DNA of 64,000 nucleotides from assembly GCF_933509905.1 (NCBI RefSeq), contig NZ_OW150024.1, forward strand, positions 980,001 through 1,044,000, read 5' to 3'. Below the pieces are notes generated by a model. The model was not told the origin of the DNA, did no database searches, and worked only from the letters and a program-made list of their open reading frames with translations. Positions 26,012 through 35,700 of the stretch are shown here, piece after piece. Position 1 is the first letter of the stretch. The number at the start of each line of letters is the position of its first letter. This DNA is from Trichlorobacter ammonificans (GTDB lineage: Bacteria; Desulfobacterota; Desulfuromonadia; Geobacterales; Pseudopelobacteraceae). The position numbers and the translations under genes were made by a program.

Positions 26012-26998
26012 ATGAAAGCAGTGCTGATGGATGGGTTCGGCGGCGTCGAGGTGCTGAAGGTGGGGGAGGCCGAACGGCCGGTTCCCGGTGAGGGACAAGT
26101 GCTGGTAAAGGTGATCGCCACCACGGTGAATCGTCCCGACCTGGTACAGCGGGAGGGAAAGTATCCGCCGCCGCCGGGTGATTCGGAAATCCTGGGCTTG
26201 GAAGTGGCCGGCACCATCGAGGAGCTGGGGCCCGGGGTCACCGGCTGTCAGCCGGGCGACCGGGTGATGTCGCTGGTGGGCGGCGGCGCCTGCGCCGAGT
26301 ATGCCGTGGCCTATGCCGACCACCTGATGCCGATCCCCGCGTCGATGAGCTTTGAAGAGGCGGCCTGCGTCTGCGAGTCCTACATCACCGCCTTTCTGAA
26401 TATTTTCATGATCGGGGGATTGAAGAACAACAATACCACCATCATCCACGGCGGCGGCGGCGGGGTGAACACCGCCGGCATTCAGCTCTGCAAGGCCCTG
26501 GTGCCGGATACGAAGATCATCGTCACGGCTCACCCCTCCAAGATCGAGCGGGTGAAGGAGCTGGGAGCCGACCTGCTGATCGATTTCACCACCACCCCCG
26601 ATTTCAGCGAGGCGGTGAAGGAGTTCACCAACAAGAAGGGGGTTGACGTCATTCTGGACCATGTGGGCGCCAAGTACCTGGCACCCAACATGAACTCCCT
26701 GGGGTACGCCGGCCGGCTGGTGATCATCGGCGTGATCAGCGGTATCAAGGCAGAGCTGAACCTGGCCCTGATGATGGTCAAGCGCCAGCAGATCATCGGC
26801 TCGGTCTTGCGCTCCCGGCCGGTAAAGGACAAGGCCGCCATCGTGGCCGAGTTCACCAGGACGGCACTGCCGAAATTCGCCGACCGGACCATCGTGCCGA
26901 TCATCGAGAAGGTTTTCCCCATTGAGGAGGTGGTGGCAGCCCACCGCATGATGGAGGAGGACAAGCACTTCGGAAAGATCGTTCTCAAGATCCAGTAG
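26012..26998 (+). CDS. Zinc-free alcohol dehydrogenase-like NAD(P)H:quinone oxidoreductase (PIG3/QorA type)
   Basis: 328-aa medium-chain dehydrogenase of the quinone-oxidoreductase branch. The N-terminal GroES-like part has VNRPDLVQREGKYPPPPG and ILGLEVAGTIEELG. The Rossmann part has IIHGGGGGVNTAGIQLCKAL and ELGADLLIDF. No structural or catalytic zinc Cys sets are visible. Substrate is not predictable. The glycine-rich loop HGGGGGVNTA differs from the usual HGGxSGVGTA, which may change cofactor grip. The start has AGGAGG upstream. It lies 3 bp before the next gene, so the two are co-translated. Confidence 0.85.
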   Translation: MKAVLMDGFGGVEVLKVGEAERPVPGEGQVLVKVIATTVNRPDLVQREGKYPPPPGDSEILGLEVAGTIEELGPGVTGCQPGDRVMSLVGGGACAEYAVAYADHLMPIPASMSFEEAACVCESYITAFLNIFMIGGLKNNNTTIIHGGGGGVNTAGIQLCKALVPDTKIIVTAHPSKIERVKELGADLLIDFTTTPDFSEAVKEFTNKKGVDVILDHVGAKYLAPNMNSLGYAGRLVIIGVISGIKAELNLALMMVKRQQIIGSVLRSRPVKDKAAIVAEFTRTALPKFADRTIVPIIEKVFPIEEVVAAHRMMEEDKHFGKIVLKIQ

Positions 26999-27001
26999 GC
27001 A

Positions 27002-27520
27002 ATGGCGACACTCGAAAACTATCACCGCTTGCTGGCGCGGGTGGACGAACTTTGCCGCACCATCGAGCAGTCCCTGGGGGAAGCGATCACCTGCCATGCC
27101 GGCTGTTCCTCCTGCTGCCTGTCGATTTCGGTCTTTCCGGTGGAGATGGCGGCCATGATCGAGGCAGCCGGCCGGTTGCCGGCCGACGACCTGCGCCATT
27201 TGAAGGAACACCTGGCTGCCTGGGAGGGGGGGGAGGTCTGCCCTCTGCTGCGGCAGGAGCAGTGCCTGCTCTACGACGCCCGTCCCATCATCTGTCGCAC
27301 CCACGGCCTGCCGGTTCTGGTGACCGAGGCGGATGAGCGCCGGGTTGACGTCTGTCCGCTCAACTGCCGGGGGGTGGAGCAGCTGCCCGGCGAAGCGGTG
27401 TTGGACCTGGAGCGCTTGAATACCCTGTTGGTGTCGGTGAACGTGCTCTACCTGAAGGAGTTCGGTCTGAAGCTGCCGGATCGGCTGCCGCTGGCCGATC
27501 TGGCGGAGATGTTGCCCTGA
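27002..27520 (+). CDS. YkgJ-family Cys-cluster protein (putative metal/FeS binding)
   Basis: 172-aa soluble protein. It carries the family pattern CHAGCSSCC near residue 32, then CPLL-x4-QCLLYDARPIICRTHG near residue 80 and CPLNC near residue 118, eight or more Cys in the arrangement of the zinc/iron-chelating CxxCxxCC family (YkgJ). Function is unknown for the family; a metal cluster is likely. It is translationally coupled to the upstream oxidoreductase (3-bp gap, no separate strong ribosome site) and followed by a strong terminator. Confidence 0.75.
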   Translation: MATLENYHRLLARVDELCRTIEQSLGEAITCHAGCSSCCLSISVFPVEMAAMIEAAGRLPADDLRHLKEHLAAWEGGEVCPLLRQEQCLLYDARPIICRTHGLPVLVTEADERRVDVCPLNCRGVEQLPGEAVLDLERLNTLLVSVNVLYLKEFGLKLPDRLPLADLAEMLP

Positions 27521-27524
27521 AACG

Positions 27525-27565
27525 ACGAACGGGACGGCCACCAGTGCCGTCCCGTTCGTGTTTGT
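27525..27565. terminator. Bidirectional hairpin terminator between convergent genes
   Basis: A perfect 14-bp stem ACGAACGGGACGGC / GCCGTCCCGTTCGT with a 7-nt loop is followed by GTTTGT on the plus strand. It sits between the YkgJ-like gene (plus) and the MuiA-family gene (minus). Confidence 0.8.
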
Positions 27566-27605
27566 ACCAGGGTGCTGAAAACAGCCATTCGCGCTTCGCG
27601 AAAGC

Positions 27606-29255
27606 CTAAAGCCCAACCACCACGCGATCCTTCGGATACTCCACCACGATGCCGAAGGTGAATTCCCGCTTCTCGCCCGGCGCCAGGGTCAGTTTCCAGG
27701 CGATGGTGCCGTCATCCTTGCGCTCGTCCGGCTTCAGCCCCGTTTCTTCCAGGCTCACCTTGATCTCACTGTTCTCGGCAAGGGGGAGCTGGTCCCTGAC
27801 CGTGACGGTGCGGCGTTCCTTGCGCAGGTTTTCGACGATCACCCGGTAGCGGTAGGTCATCCGGCTGCCGCCGAACATGCCGGCCTCACGGTGCTGCTTC
27901 TGTTCTTCCCGCCGGACGATGATCTGGTCGTCGGTGCCGAAGGGGAGCACGAACTTCTCGCCCGCGGCCACCTTTTTCATGACGGCGCTGCCGGTAAACG
28001 TGGCGCCGGTGAAGATGCGGATCTCACCCGGCAGCAGCGGGTAGGGGGCCTTGTTGGTCAGTTCCGCCGTGAGCCAGGCTCCCTGGGCCAGCTTGGGAAC
28101 TGCGACATAGTCCGTCGCCACCGGCAGCCGGTCCACCGAGATGACGGTGCCGTGGCGGCTGCCGTCGGCGGTGATGCTGACCGGCTTGGGGATACGGAAG
28201 CTTACCGAGGTGGCGCCGGTATCGATGTCGGCGGTCTGGAATCCGGCTGGCGCCTCTTCGGCGGCGCTTTCGGCATGGTCCTCCGCCTCCGCCATGCGGA
28301 CCGCTTTCTGGGCCACGAACGGTGTCGGCCGTGGCGAGGAGGGCGGCGATGCCAGAGCCGGCAGGGGGCGAGGGAAGAAAAGGCGCCAGGGGGAGAGTTC
28401 CGGCGGCGCCCCGCCGGAGGCCGGCCGGGCCGTGGAGAGGGTCAGGTTCACGTTCTGCCAGTCTTCTCCGGTCTGTTGCCGTACCTGGGCCCGATAGATC
28501 AACTCGGCGCTGGTGCCGTCGGCGGCAAGACGCACGTCGTAGGCCGGCTCCCAGCCGGTCTGGCCGACAACGGCGGACAGCTCCAGCGTGAAAGGACCTT
28601 CCCGCCGGGATTCCACCACCACCTCCACCACCTTGCTCTCCTTGCGTTGCGAGCCGGTTGCTTCGTTTTTCCGGCGTTTCAGGGCATCGATCCTGTCCTT
28701 CAGCTGTTTCTTGTCCGTTTCGATGTCGCGGCCCTGTTCATCCAGCCTGGTAACGTTACTGCCCACGAAGCCCATGACCTCATTCAGTTCGGCGGTGGTG
28801 GGGCGGCGTACCGCCAACTCCTTGGAAAGCCGGTCGCTCCAGGCAGTCCGCAGCGCTTCCACGAAGTTTTTCTGGGCGGCCACCCCTGCCTTGCGGGCGT
28901 CCAATTTGCCCAGCTCCCGCTCAAGGTCGCGGATTTCGTTTTCAAGCTCCCTGACCCGTTTTTCAGCCGTCTGCTCCAGGTGGCGCCGCCGCACCTCGAT
29001 ACCGGTGATGGTGGCACCGGCAGGACCCGTACCGTCGACCCGTACCGAATCGTCCTGCAGCAGTACCGGCAGTTCCGTGATGGCGATCAGGTTGGTGCCC
29101 GGTTTGAGTCGTACCGTGGCCGTGCGCTGGGTGAGGGCGCGATCGCGGTAGGCGGTGACCGAGGTCACGGTGGCCGTGGTTTCAAGGCTGGTGAGCGCGG
29201 CAGCCGGCGCGGCGGTCACCAGCAGTGCCAGCAGCAACAAACGGGGGATGAACAT
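27606..29255 (-). CDS. MuiA-family protein (DUF4140-DUF4139)
   Basis: 549-aa exported protein of the 'mucoidy inhibitor MuiA' family. It has a signal peptide (MFIPRLLLLALLVTAAPAAA), an N-terminal DUF4140-like part (TAYRDRALTQRTATVRLKPG), a coiled coil at about residues 95-200 rich in E/K/R, and a C-terminal DUF4139 beta-rich domain (FTLELSAVVGQTGWEPAYDVRL; VENLRKERRTVTVRDQLPL). The start at 29255 has AGGAGGTG before it; an upstream Met would spoil the signal peptide. Biochemical function is not established for the family. It is last in a five-gene minus-strand run. Confidence 0.8.
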   Translation of the reverse strand: MFIPRLLLLALLVTAAPAAALTSLETTATVTSVTAYRDRALTQRTATVRLKPGTNLIAITELPVLLQDDSVRVDGTGPAGATITGIEVRRRHLEQTAEKRVRELENEIRDLERELGKLDARKAGVAAQKNFVEALRTAWSDRLSKELAVRRPTTAELNEVMGFVGSNVTRLDEQGRDIETDKKQLKDRIDALKRRKNEATGSQRKESKVVEVVVESRREGPFTLELSAVVGQTGWEPAYDVRLAADGTSAELIYRAQVRQQTGEDWQNVNLTLSTARPASGGAPPELSPWRLFFPRPLPALASPPSSPRPTPFVAQKAVRMAEAEDHAESAAEEAPAGFQTADIDTGATSVSFRIPKPVSITADGSRHGTVISVDRLPVATDYVAVPKLAQGAWLTAELTNKAPYPLLPGEIRIFTGATFTGSAVMKKVAAGEKFVLPFGTDDQIIVRREEQKQHREAGMFGGSRMTYRYRVIVENLRKERRTVTVRDQLPLAENSEIKVSLEETGLKPDERKDDGTIAWKLTLAPGEKREFTFGIVVEYPKDRVVVGL

Positions 29256-29281
29256 GTGGTAACACCTCCTGGGGTGTGAAA

Positions 29282-30523
29282 TTACGTGCGGTTGCCGCCG
29301 CACCAGGTCATGAAGCGTCGCAGAACGTCGGGAAGCCAGAACCAGGTTACAACCATGGCCAGCAGGGTGAGCAGGCCCAGCAGGCTGAACCCCTGGGCCG
29401 CGCTCAGCTTGAACGGACCGCTGAACAGATAGGTAAGCGCCGAGGCGATCAGGATGCCGATCCAGTTGATGAAGCTGGAGGCGGCGAGCACTTCGCCCCG
29501 CAGAGCGGGCTCGGCGCGGAACTGGATGAAGGTCTGCAGCGGCAGGGAGTAGAGGCCGGCGCTGACCCCGAAGAGCAGGATGACCGCCAGAACCGCCGTC
29601 AGGCTGGGGGGCACCAGGTGCAGCAGCACCGGGGCAATCACCAGTCCCAGTGCCCCCGGGGTGACAATGCCCAGCTCCACCTCATGACCGGAGAGCCGCG
29701 CCGCCAGCAGGGCGCCGCCACCGATTCCCAGGGAGGAGGCCAGGAACAGGTAGCCGCTCCGGGCCTCATCGAGTCCCAGGTGCTGGATGCCGTAGCCGAT
29801 CAGGTTAAGTTGGGCAAAGGCGCCCACCAGCCAGAACCAGGCCAGGGCAATGAGGGAAAACAGCAGCCAGCGGTCGCCGGCCGCATGGCGCAGGGTGCGG
29901 ATAATCTCCGTGGGCAGGAACTGGACCCGGCGGTGCGGTGCGGCCGGCGGCAGGTCGGGAAGCCGCAGGGAAGCCGCCAGGCCGGCAACGGAGATGGCCA
30001 GGCAGCAGCAGGCGGCCAGCCAGAAACGGCCGGCTGTCGCCTGGGTGAGCAGCGAGGCCAGGGTGGTGCCGAGGATGATGGCCAGAAAGGTGAACGATTC
30101 GATCAGGCCGTTGGCCCGGGACAGTTCGTCCCGGGGGGCCAGTTCCGGGATGATGCCGTATTTGGCCGGGGCAAAGAAGGCGCTGTGGCCGGCCATCAGG
30201 AAGAGCAGCAGGTAGAGGCCGCTTTCCATGCGCAGAGCAAAGGCACCCACCGCCAGGGCGGTGATGAGTACCTCCGCCCCTTTGACGAGCTGGCTGACCC
30301 GTGCCTTGCCGTAGCGGTCGGCCAGGCAGCCGGCAGGGGCGGAAAAGAGCAGGAACGGCAGCACGAAGGCGGCGCCGGCGGTGGCGGTGATGATGCCGGC
30401 CCGCTGGCTGCCCTGGAGCTGAATCAGGAAAAAAATGATCAGCAGCTTGAGGATGTTGTCGTTCATGGCCCCCAGGAACTGGGTCAGGTTCAGGGCGGCC
30501 ATTCCGGCGGGATAACGGGGCAT
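29282..30523 (-). CDS. MFS transporter, LplT-like lysophospholipid transporter family
   Basis: 413-aa inner-membrane protein with about 12 hydrophobic segments. The start LNLTQFLGAMNDNILKLLIIFF, the loop SAPAGCLADRYGKARV and FFAPAKYGIIPELAPRDELSRANGL match LplT and the MFS part of Aas-type proteins, which flip lysophospholipids for re-acylation. No acyltransferase domain is fused. Specificity is inferred from family motifs only. The gene lies 21 bp after cheV. Confidence 0.78.
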   Translation of the reverse strand: MPRYPAGMAALNLTQFLGAMNDNILKLLIIFFLIQLQGSQRAGIITATAGAAFVLPFLLFSAPAGCLADRYGKARVSQLVKGAEVLITALAVGAFALRMESGLYLLLFLMAGHSAFFAPAKYGIIPELAPRDELSRANGLIESFTFLAIILGTTLASLLTQATAGRFWLAACCCLAISVAGLAASLRLPDLPPAAPHRRVQFLPTEIIRTLRHAAGDRWLLFSLIALAWFWLVGAFAQLNLIGYGIQHLGLDEARSGYLFLASSLGIGGGALLAARLSGHEVELGIVTPGALGLVIAPVLLHLVPPSLTAVLAVILLFGVSAGLYSLPLQTFIQFRAEPALRGEVLAASSFINWIGILIASALTYLFSGPFKLSAAQGFSLLGLLTLLAMVVTWFWLPDVLRRFMTWCGGNRT

Positions 30524-30544
30524 GGGAGGGTGTCGGCCTTTCTG

Positions 30545-31471
30545 TCAGGAACTGGCGCCCGGCGCTCCCAGCATCCTGAAGATGTGCTCCGAGAGAGTGT
30601 TGGGATCGAACTTGGCGACGAAATCGTCGGCACCGGCTTCCTCCGCCTTGAGGCGGTTGGTGGGGTTGCTCATGGAGCTGTGCAGAATTACCTTGCAGTC
30701 CTTGTAGGCAGGAAGCTCCCTGAGGGTCCGGGTGAAGCTGAAGCCGTCCATGCCGGGCATTTCGATGTCGGAGATGATCAGATCGAAGGGGGATACTCCC
30801 TGCTGTTCGAGGCTCTGCAGCAGGGCCAGGGCTTGTACGGCCGAGGTCTGGGACTGGTAGCGAAAGCCCAGCCGCTCCAGGGTCTGTTCCATCATCAGCA
30901 GCGCGGTTTTCGAATCGTCCACCAGCAGGATGGTGCGGTTGGGCACCGCCGTCGCCGTACCGGCCAGGTCATCGCGCAACTCGACTTGGTGACCGATGAC
31001 ATCGGCGAGAATCCCCTCGATATCCAGGAGCAGGATGGTTTCGTTGTTGTCGGCGTAGGCGATGGCCACCAGGGAGCGGGCCTGCACCCCCTCCGGTTTG
31101 TGAATCTGGTCCCAGCTCCTGGTGAGCAGGCTGTCCGGCGCTTCAATAATGAAGGCGTTCAATTGCTTGCTGTATTCGCAAATGATCAGATAGGCCAGTT
31201 GACTGCTGAAGGGGACTGGCGCCATGCCCAGGGCCTGGGAAAGGTCGATGGCCACGATCGGTTTGCCCCGGAAATCCACTGCTCCCTTTACCGCCGGGTG
31301 GGCGTGGGGCATCCGGTCGAAGCGGGAAGGGCTCTCCAGTATCTCGATGATCTTGAAAACGTTGATGCCGTACAACTGGCCGTCGGTGAGGCGGAAGGTC
31401 AACATTTCCATTTGGTTGGAGCGGGAGAGGCTGGTGCGCTTCAGGGCTTCATCCAGGGTAGACGAGGACAT
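30545..31471 (-). CDS. cheV: Chemotaxis coupling protein CheV (CheW domain plus receiver)
   Basis: 308 aa. Residues about 20-160 are a CheW-like domain (MEMLTFRLTDGQLYGINVFKIIEI, VKGAVDFRGKPIVAIDL). Residues about 180-300 are a receiver with acidic pair VDDSKTA, phospho-Asp in LIISDIEMPGMDG and Lys in DFVAKF. CheV couples chemoreceptors to CheA and its phosphorylation tunes adaptation. No other che gene is close, so it probably serves clusters elsewhere. The start has AAAGGAG. It lies 12 bp after mtaB. Confidence 0.92.
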   Translation of the reverse strand: MSSSTLDEALKRTSLSRSNQMEMLTFRLTDGQLYGINVFKIIEILESPSRFDRMPHAHPAVKGAVDFRGKPIVAIDLSQALGMAPVPFSSQLAYLIICEYSKQLNAFIIEAPDSLLTRSWDQIHKPEGVQARSLVAIAYADNNETILLLDIEGILADVIGHQVELRDDLAGTATAVPNRTILLVDDSKTALLMMEQTLERLGFRYQSQTSAVQALALLQSLEQQGVSPFDLIISDIEMPGMDGFSFTRTLRELPAYKDCKVILHSSMSNPTNRLKAEEAGADDFVAKFDPNTLSEHIFRMLGAPGASS

Positions 31472-31483
31472 GACGGGCTCCTT

Positions 31484-32767
31484 TCAGGCCGGTTCACCGA
31501 CCAGGCGGTTGCGGGAAAGCGCGGTGACCCTGACCATGCGCAGTCTGTTGATATCGTCGGCCGTGCCGGGGCAGTCGATCTCCAGATAGTTGCGGGAAAG
31601 CCCGCTGATGAGACCCGTTGCCGGGTCGTGCCGCTGTCCCAGAACCTCCAGGTGGCTGCCGATGAAACGCTGGCGGAACAGCTTCAGTTTGACCGCAGCC
31701 AGACGGTTCAGGATCGTGGTCCGCTCCTTGATCACTGCCGGGGGGAGCTGGTCCGGCATGGCCGCCGCAACGGTGCCGGGACGGCGCGAATAGGGGAAGA
31801 CGTGCAGATCGGCCAGGGGCAGGGCGGCGATCAGGTCGCAGGTTTCCCGGAACTCCTGCTCGGTTTCGCCGGGGAAGCCGGCAATGACGTCCGCCGCCAG
31901 GAAGGCGTCCGGCAGCCGTTGTGCCACCTTCTCCACCACCTGGCGGTAGAGGGCGGCGTCGTACCGTCGCCGCATCCGGTGCAGCACCGTATCCGATCCG
32001 CTCTGCAGCGGCAGGTGCAGGTGGGGGCAGATGCGGGACGAGCCGGCAATCAGCTCCAGCAGCTCGTCGCTCAGTTCGTTGGGTTCCAGGGAGCCCAGCC
32101 GCAGGCGCTCCACCGCCCCGGTCGCGTCGAGACGGCGCAGCAGGCCGGTCAGGCCGGACTGGTAGGCCCCCAGGTGGATGCCGGTCAGCACCACCTCGCG
32201 GTACCCTTCCCCTGCCAGCCGTCGCACCGCCTCCTCCACGTCGGTGACGGCCACGGAGCGGTTCGGACCGCGGGCAATCGGCACGATGCAGTAGCTGCAA
32301 CCGTTTTCGCAGCCGCTCTGGATCTGCAGGAAAGCACGGGTGTGGTCGGCAAAACTGGTCAACTTCAGTGATGGGCCTTCGAGCTGTTCGGTCAGGGAAC
32401 TGACCTGGTCGGCACCCAGCGTGATGTGGCGGAGAATATCGACTTTTTCCCGGTTACCCAGCACTTGGTCCACTTCGGCAAGTGCCTGCAACGCTTCGGG
32501 GGATACCTGGGCATAGCAGCCGGTGGCCACCACGGTGGCGTCCGGGTTGGCCCGGCGGGCCCGGCGCAACAGCTTGCGGGATTCGGCGTCACTTTTGCCG
32601 GTGACGGTGCAACTGTTCACCAGGTAGAGATCAGCCGCCTCGTTGAAGCTGACCTGTTTCCAGCCGGCGTTGCGCAACTGTTCGATCATGTCGGCAGATT
32701 CAAACTGATTGACCTTGCAGCCGAGGGTGGCGATGGCAAATGTTTTAAGACGGTCTGTCTGCTGCAT
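31484..32767 (-). CDS. mtaB: tRNA (N6-threonylcarbamoyl-A37) methylthiotransferase MtaB
   Basis: 427-aa radical-SAM enzyme that adds methylthio to t6A37. The UPF0004 domain starts TLGCKVNQFES with further Cys in VNSCTVTG and VATGCYAQ (one FeS cluster). The radical-SAM motif CENGCSYC holds the second. KVNQFES and the weak C-terminal TRAM region separate it from MiaB and RimO. It sits between DUF748 (11 bp) and cheV (12 bp). Confidence 0.93.
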   Translation of the reverse strand: MQQTDRLKTFAIATLGCKVNQFESADMIEQLRNAGWKQVSFNEAADLYLVNSCTVTGKSDAESRKLLRRARRANPDATVVATGCYAQVSPEALQALAEVDQVLGNREKVDILRHITLGADQVSSLTEQLEGPSLKLTSFADHTRAFLQIQSGCENGCSYCIVPIARGPNRSVAVTDVEEAVRRLAGEGYREVVLTGIHLGAYQSGLTGLLRRLDATGAVERLRLGSLEPNELSDELLELIAGSSRICPHLHLPLQSGSDTVLHRMRRRYDAALYRQVVEKVAQRLPDAFLAADVIAGFPGETEQEFRETCDLIAALPLADLHVFPYSRRPGTVAAAMPDQLPPAVIKERTTILNRLAAVKLKLFRQRFIGSHLEVLGQRHDPATGLISGLSRNYLEIDCPGTADDINRLRMVRVTALSRNRLVGEPA

Positions 32768-32778
32768 CGTGTCGTGCG

Positions 32779-35700
32779 TTACTGGGCAAGGGGGGTGAGT
32801 TCAACCCGGCTGCCCGTTCCTTTCTCCTGTTTCGGCGCTTTGTAGATGTCGTCCCGCTTCAGGAACAGCCGCTGGGAGTCCAGGGCGCCCCTTGATACCA
32901 GGTACTGCTGTACCGTGGCGGCCCGCTGCGCGGCAAGTTGCTGCAGTTCCTGCTCGCCCACGATGGTGTTGGCGATGATCAGCTTGCGCATCTCCGCATC
33001 GGGCAGGTCCTTGAGCATGCCGATCAGGTTGCGCGGCTTGGGGAACTTTTCCTTCAGATACACCGCTTTCAACAGCCGTGAGGCATCCTCCGGCCTGATC
33101 TCGACCTGATCCGCTGTCGGTTGTCCGGCGCCGTTGCGCTGACGGCCCCGGGACAGTTCTCGATACTTCTCCTGACGCATCTTCTGCTCCAGCACTTCGG
33201 CGCGGTACCCCTCCGGGTCGGCGGCCTTGTCAATGAAGCCGCTGATCTCCACCTTGAGTCCCGGACGGTCCGTCAGGGCCTTGGCCAGCAGGGACAGCTT
33301 TTTCTCTTCCGTTTCCGAGAGTGTGCTGCTGCCCGGCTTGAAGGAAACGGCACTCAGGTCTTCACTGGACCCCATCATCGAGGCCAGCAGGGAGAAGGGA
33401 GAGGTGGCGGCCTTGATAAAGAGGTTCTGCACCACCTTCCAGACCACACCCCAGATGCTGAACTGCGGATCGTCGGTGCGGCCGCTGACCGGCAGGTCCA
33501 GATTGATCTGACCGTTCTTGTCCTTGAGCAGCGCCACCCCCAGCCGCACCGGCAGCTTGGTGGCCTTGTCGCTTTCCACACTGTCGCCGAAGGTGAACTG
33601 GTCGACGAAAATCTTGTTTTCGGCAGCCAGGTTCTTGTTCTCGATATGGTACTTGAGGTCGAGGAACAGCTTGCCGCGATCAATGGTGTACCCCAGATAG
33701 GTGCCGGAATAGGGGGTTGCCGGCGACAGTTCGATATCCTTGAAGGAGATGGTCAGGTCCACGAACAGGTCGTCGCGCAGCGGGTTGACCGTGCCGGTAA
33801 TCTGCAGTGGAGAGCGATTCTCCAGATTGCCCCGCAGGTCCACCTCGGCCCGGGTGTTCATCTCCGAGGAGAGACCGCTGACCCGTCCCCCCAGGTTGTG
33901 GAAGGTGGTTTTGAACTGCTGCGGCAGGTGGGCGTCGCTGAAGACCAGGGTGCCGTCCTGGATGGTCAGGGTATCGATCCGTATCGATCCCTTCCCGGCC
34001 TGCGTCGCCGGAGGCTGCGGTTGCCGGCTCCCGGAGGATTGCTGCTGCACGGCCTGCGGTGGCCCCGGTTGCGTCGCCGCTGCGGCCGTCTCCGGCTTGC
34101 GTACCAGATTCTGCAGGTTCAGGGTACGGTCTTTTCTGACTGCGATGCGGGAATAGACGCCGTTGAGGGCGATCTGGCGGATAGCCAGGGAGAAGGGCTC
34201 AAGGCGGCCGTTGATCTGGTCCAGCTGCAGGCTCTCCCACTTCAGCAGATCCTCCTCCATGACCGTGTCCACCACGTGGAAGCCGCGTACCCCGGCGCTG
34301 CCGCTGAAGCTGCCCGTCGGTTTCCCGCCGGGGGGCAGCGAAATATCCAGCGCCATCCTGCTGTCCAGCGTGCCGGCAACGAAGAACAGGTTGATACTGT
34401 CCGGGATATACTCTTCAAAGTCCCGTATCGGCAACCGGGAGAAGGCCACCGTCCCCTTGTAGCGCAGGGGCTGCGGCGTCAGTGAGCCGTTGATGCTGAT
34501 CGGCGTCCTGCGGCCGTACGTGGCGCTGAAACTGAGCGGCATGGCGGAAGAGTGCGGACCGGTCAGGTTGCCGGTCTTCAGCCGGATGTTGCCGAGGGAG
34601 AAGTGCGGCTGGTTGCTCGTTATCCGGTCACGGAACGAGATCGACAGTCCGTTGACCGTGATCCCGTTCACCTGGTAGTTGAGCGGCGCGGTTGCAGCCT
34701 TGGCAGGGGGGGGCGCTTGTGCCGGCGGCGCGGCGGCGGCCGGCTTTTGCAGCAGTAAAAGCGGCGACAGCGTACCGTCGGATTCGCGGGAGAGCCGGAC
34801 GGTGCCGCTGCCGACGTCAATGCTGTTCACCTCGGCGCGGTTGCCCTTTTGAGCGAACGAGATACCGTCGATGTCGATACGGGAGAGCTCCGCGCCGTCC
34901 TTGTGGCCGTAGCGCGCGGACAGCTCACGGAAATGCAGCGAGGTATCGCGCAGGGAGAGGCCGTCGGCCGTGCTGTAGGCAGCGCTACCGGCAACCGCCA
35001 CGGTCCCTTTGACCGGCTCCTGCAGCAGATGCTGCAGATAGGGCCAGCCCCGCTGAAGCGCCACGCCGGCAAGGCTGACGTCGCTGGTGATCGCCAGCGG
35101 GGAGAGGGTCGCCGTACCCTTGGCGGTAAGCGATTCTCCCCGGTCTCCCTTCAGGGACAGTGTGTAGGCAGCGGCCCGGGCTCCCGCTGCGGTGGAGAGG
35201 TCGGTGATCCGGGCGGCAATGCCGGACAGGGAGGCAGTGAATCCTCCCGTGGGCAGGGTATCCCGGAACTGTACGGCACCGTTGTCGAGCAGCAGCTCGC
35301 CCACCGTCAGGGCAAGGGGCGGTCCCGACGGGGGGACGGCCTTCGCTTTCGGTGTCGTCGCACGGGGCTGAACCGGCGACGGCGACACCAGGCGCTGCAG
35401 GTTGAGACGTCCCGCCCCATCGCGGGAGAGATGAAGAAGCGGGTCGTGCAGTGCAATCCGCTGGAATGCCGCTCTGCGGCTGAACAGTTCCAGCTCCCGT
35501 GCCTGCACTTCGAAGCGGCGGAACGCAGCCAGCGGAGCCCCGTGTTTCTCCTTCAGGTCGATGCCGTCGAGCCGCGTCAGCCCCGTGATGAGCAACTCGG
35601 GCTGCTTGGCCTTGTGGATGCGGTAGGTTACCTGCCAGTCGAGGGTGAGGAGGCCGCCATCCAGCCGTACCGGCAGGTTGGCCGGAATATACGGCTGAAA

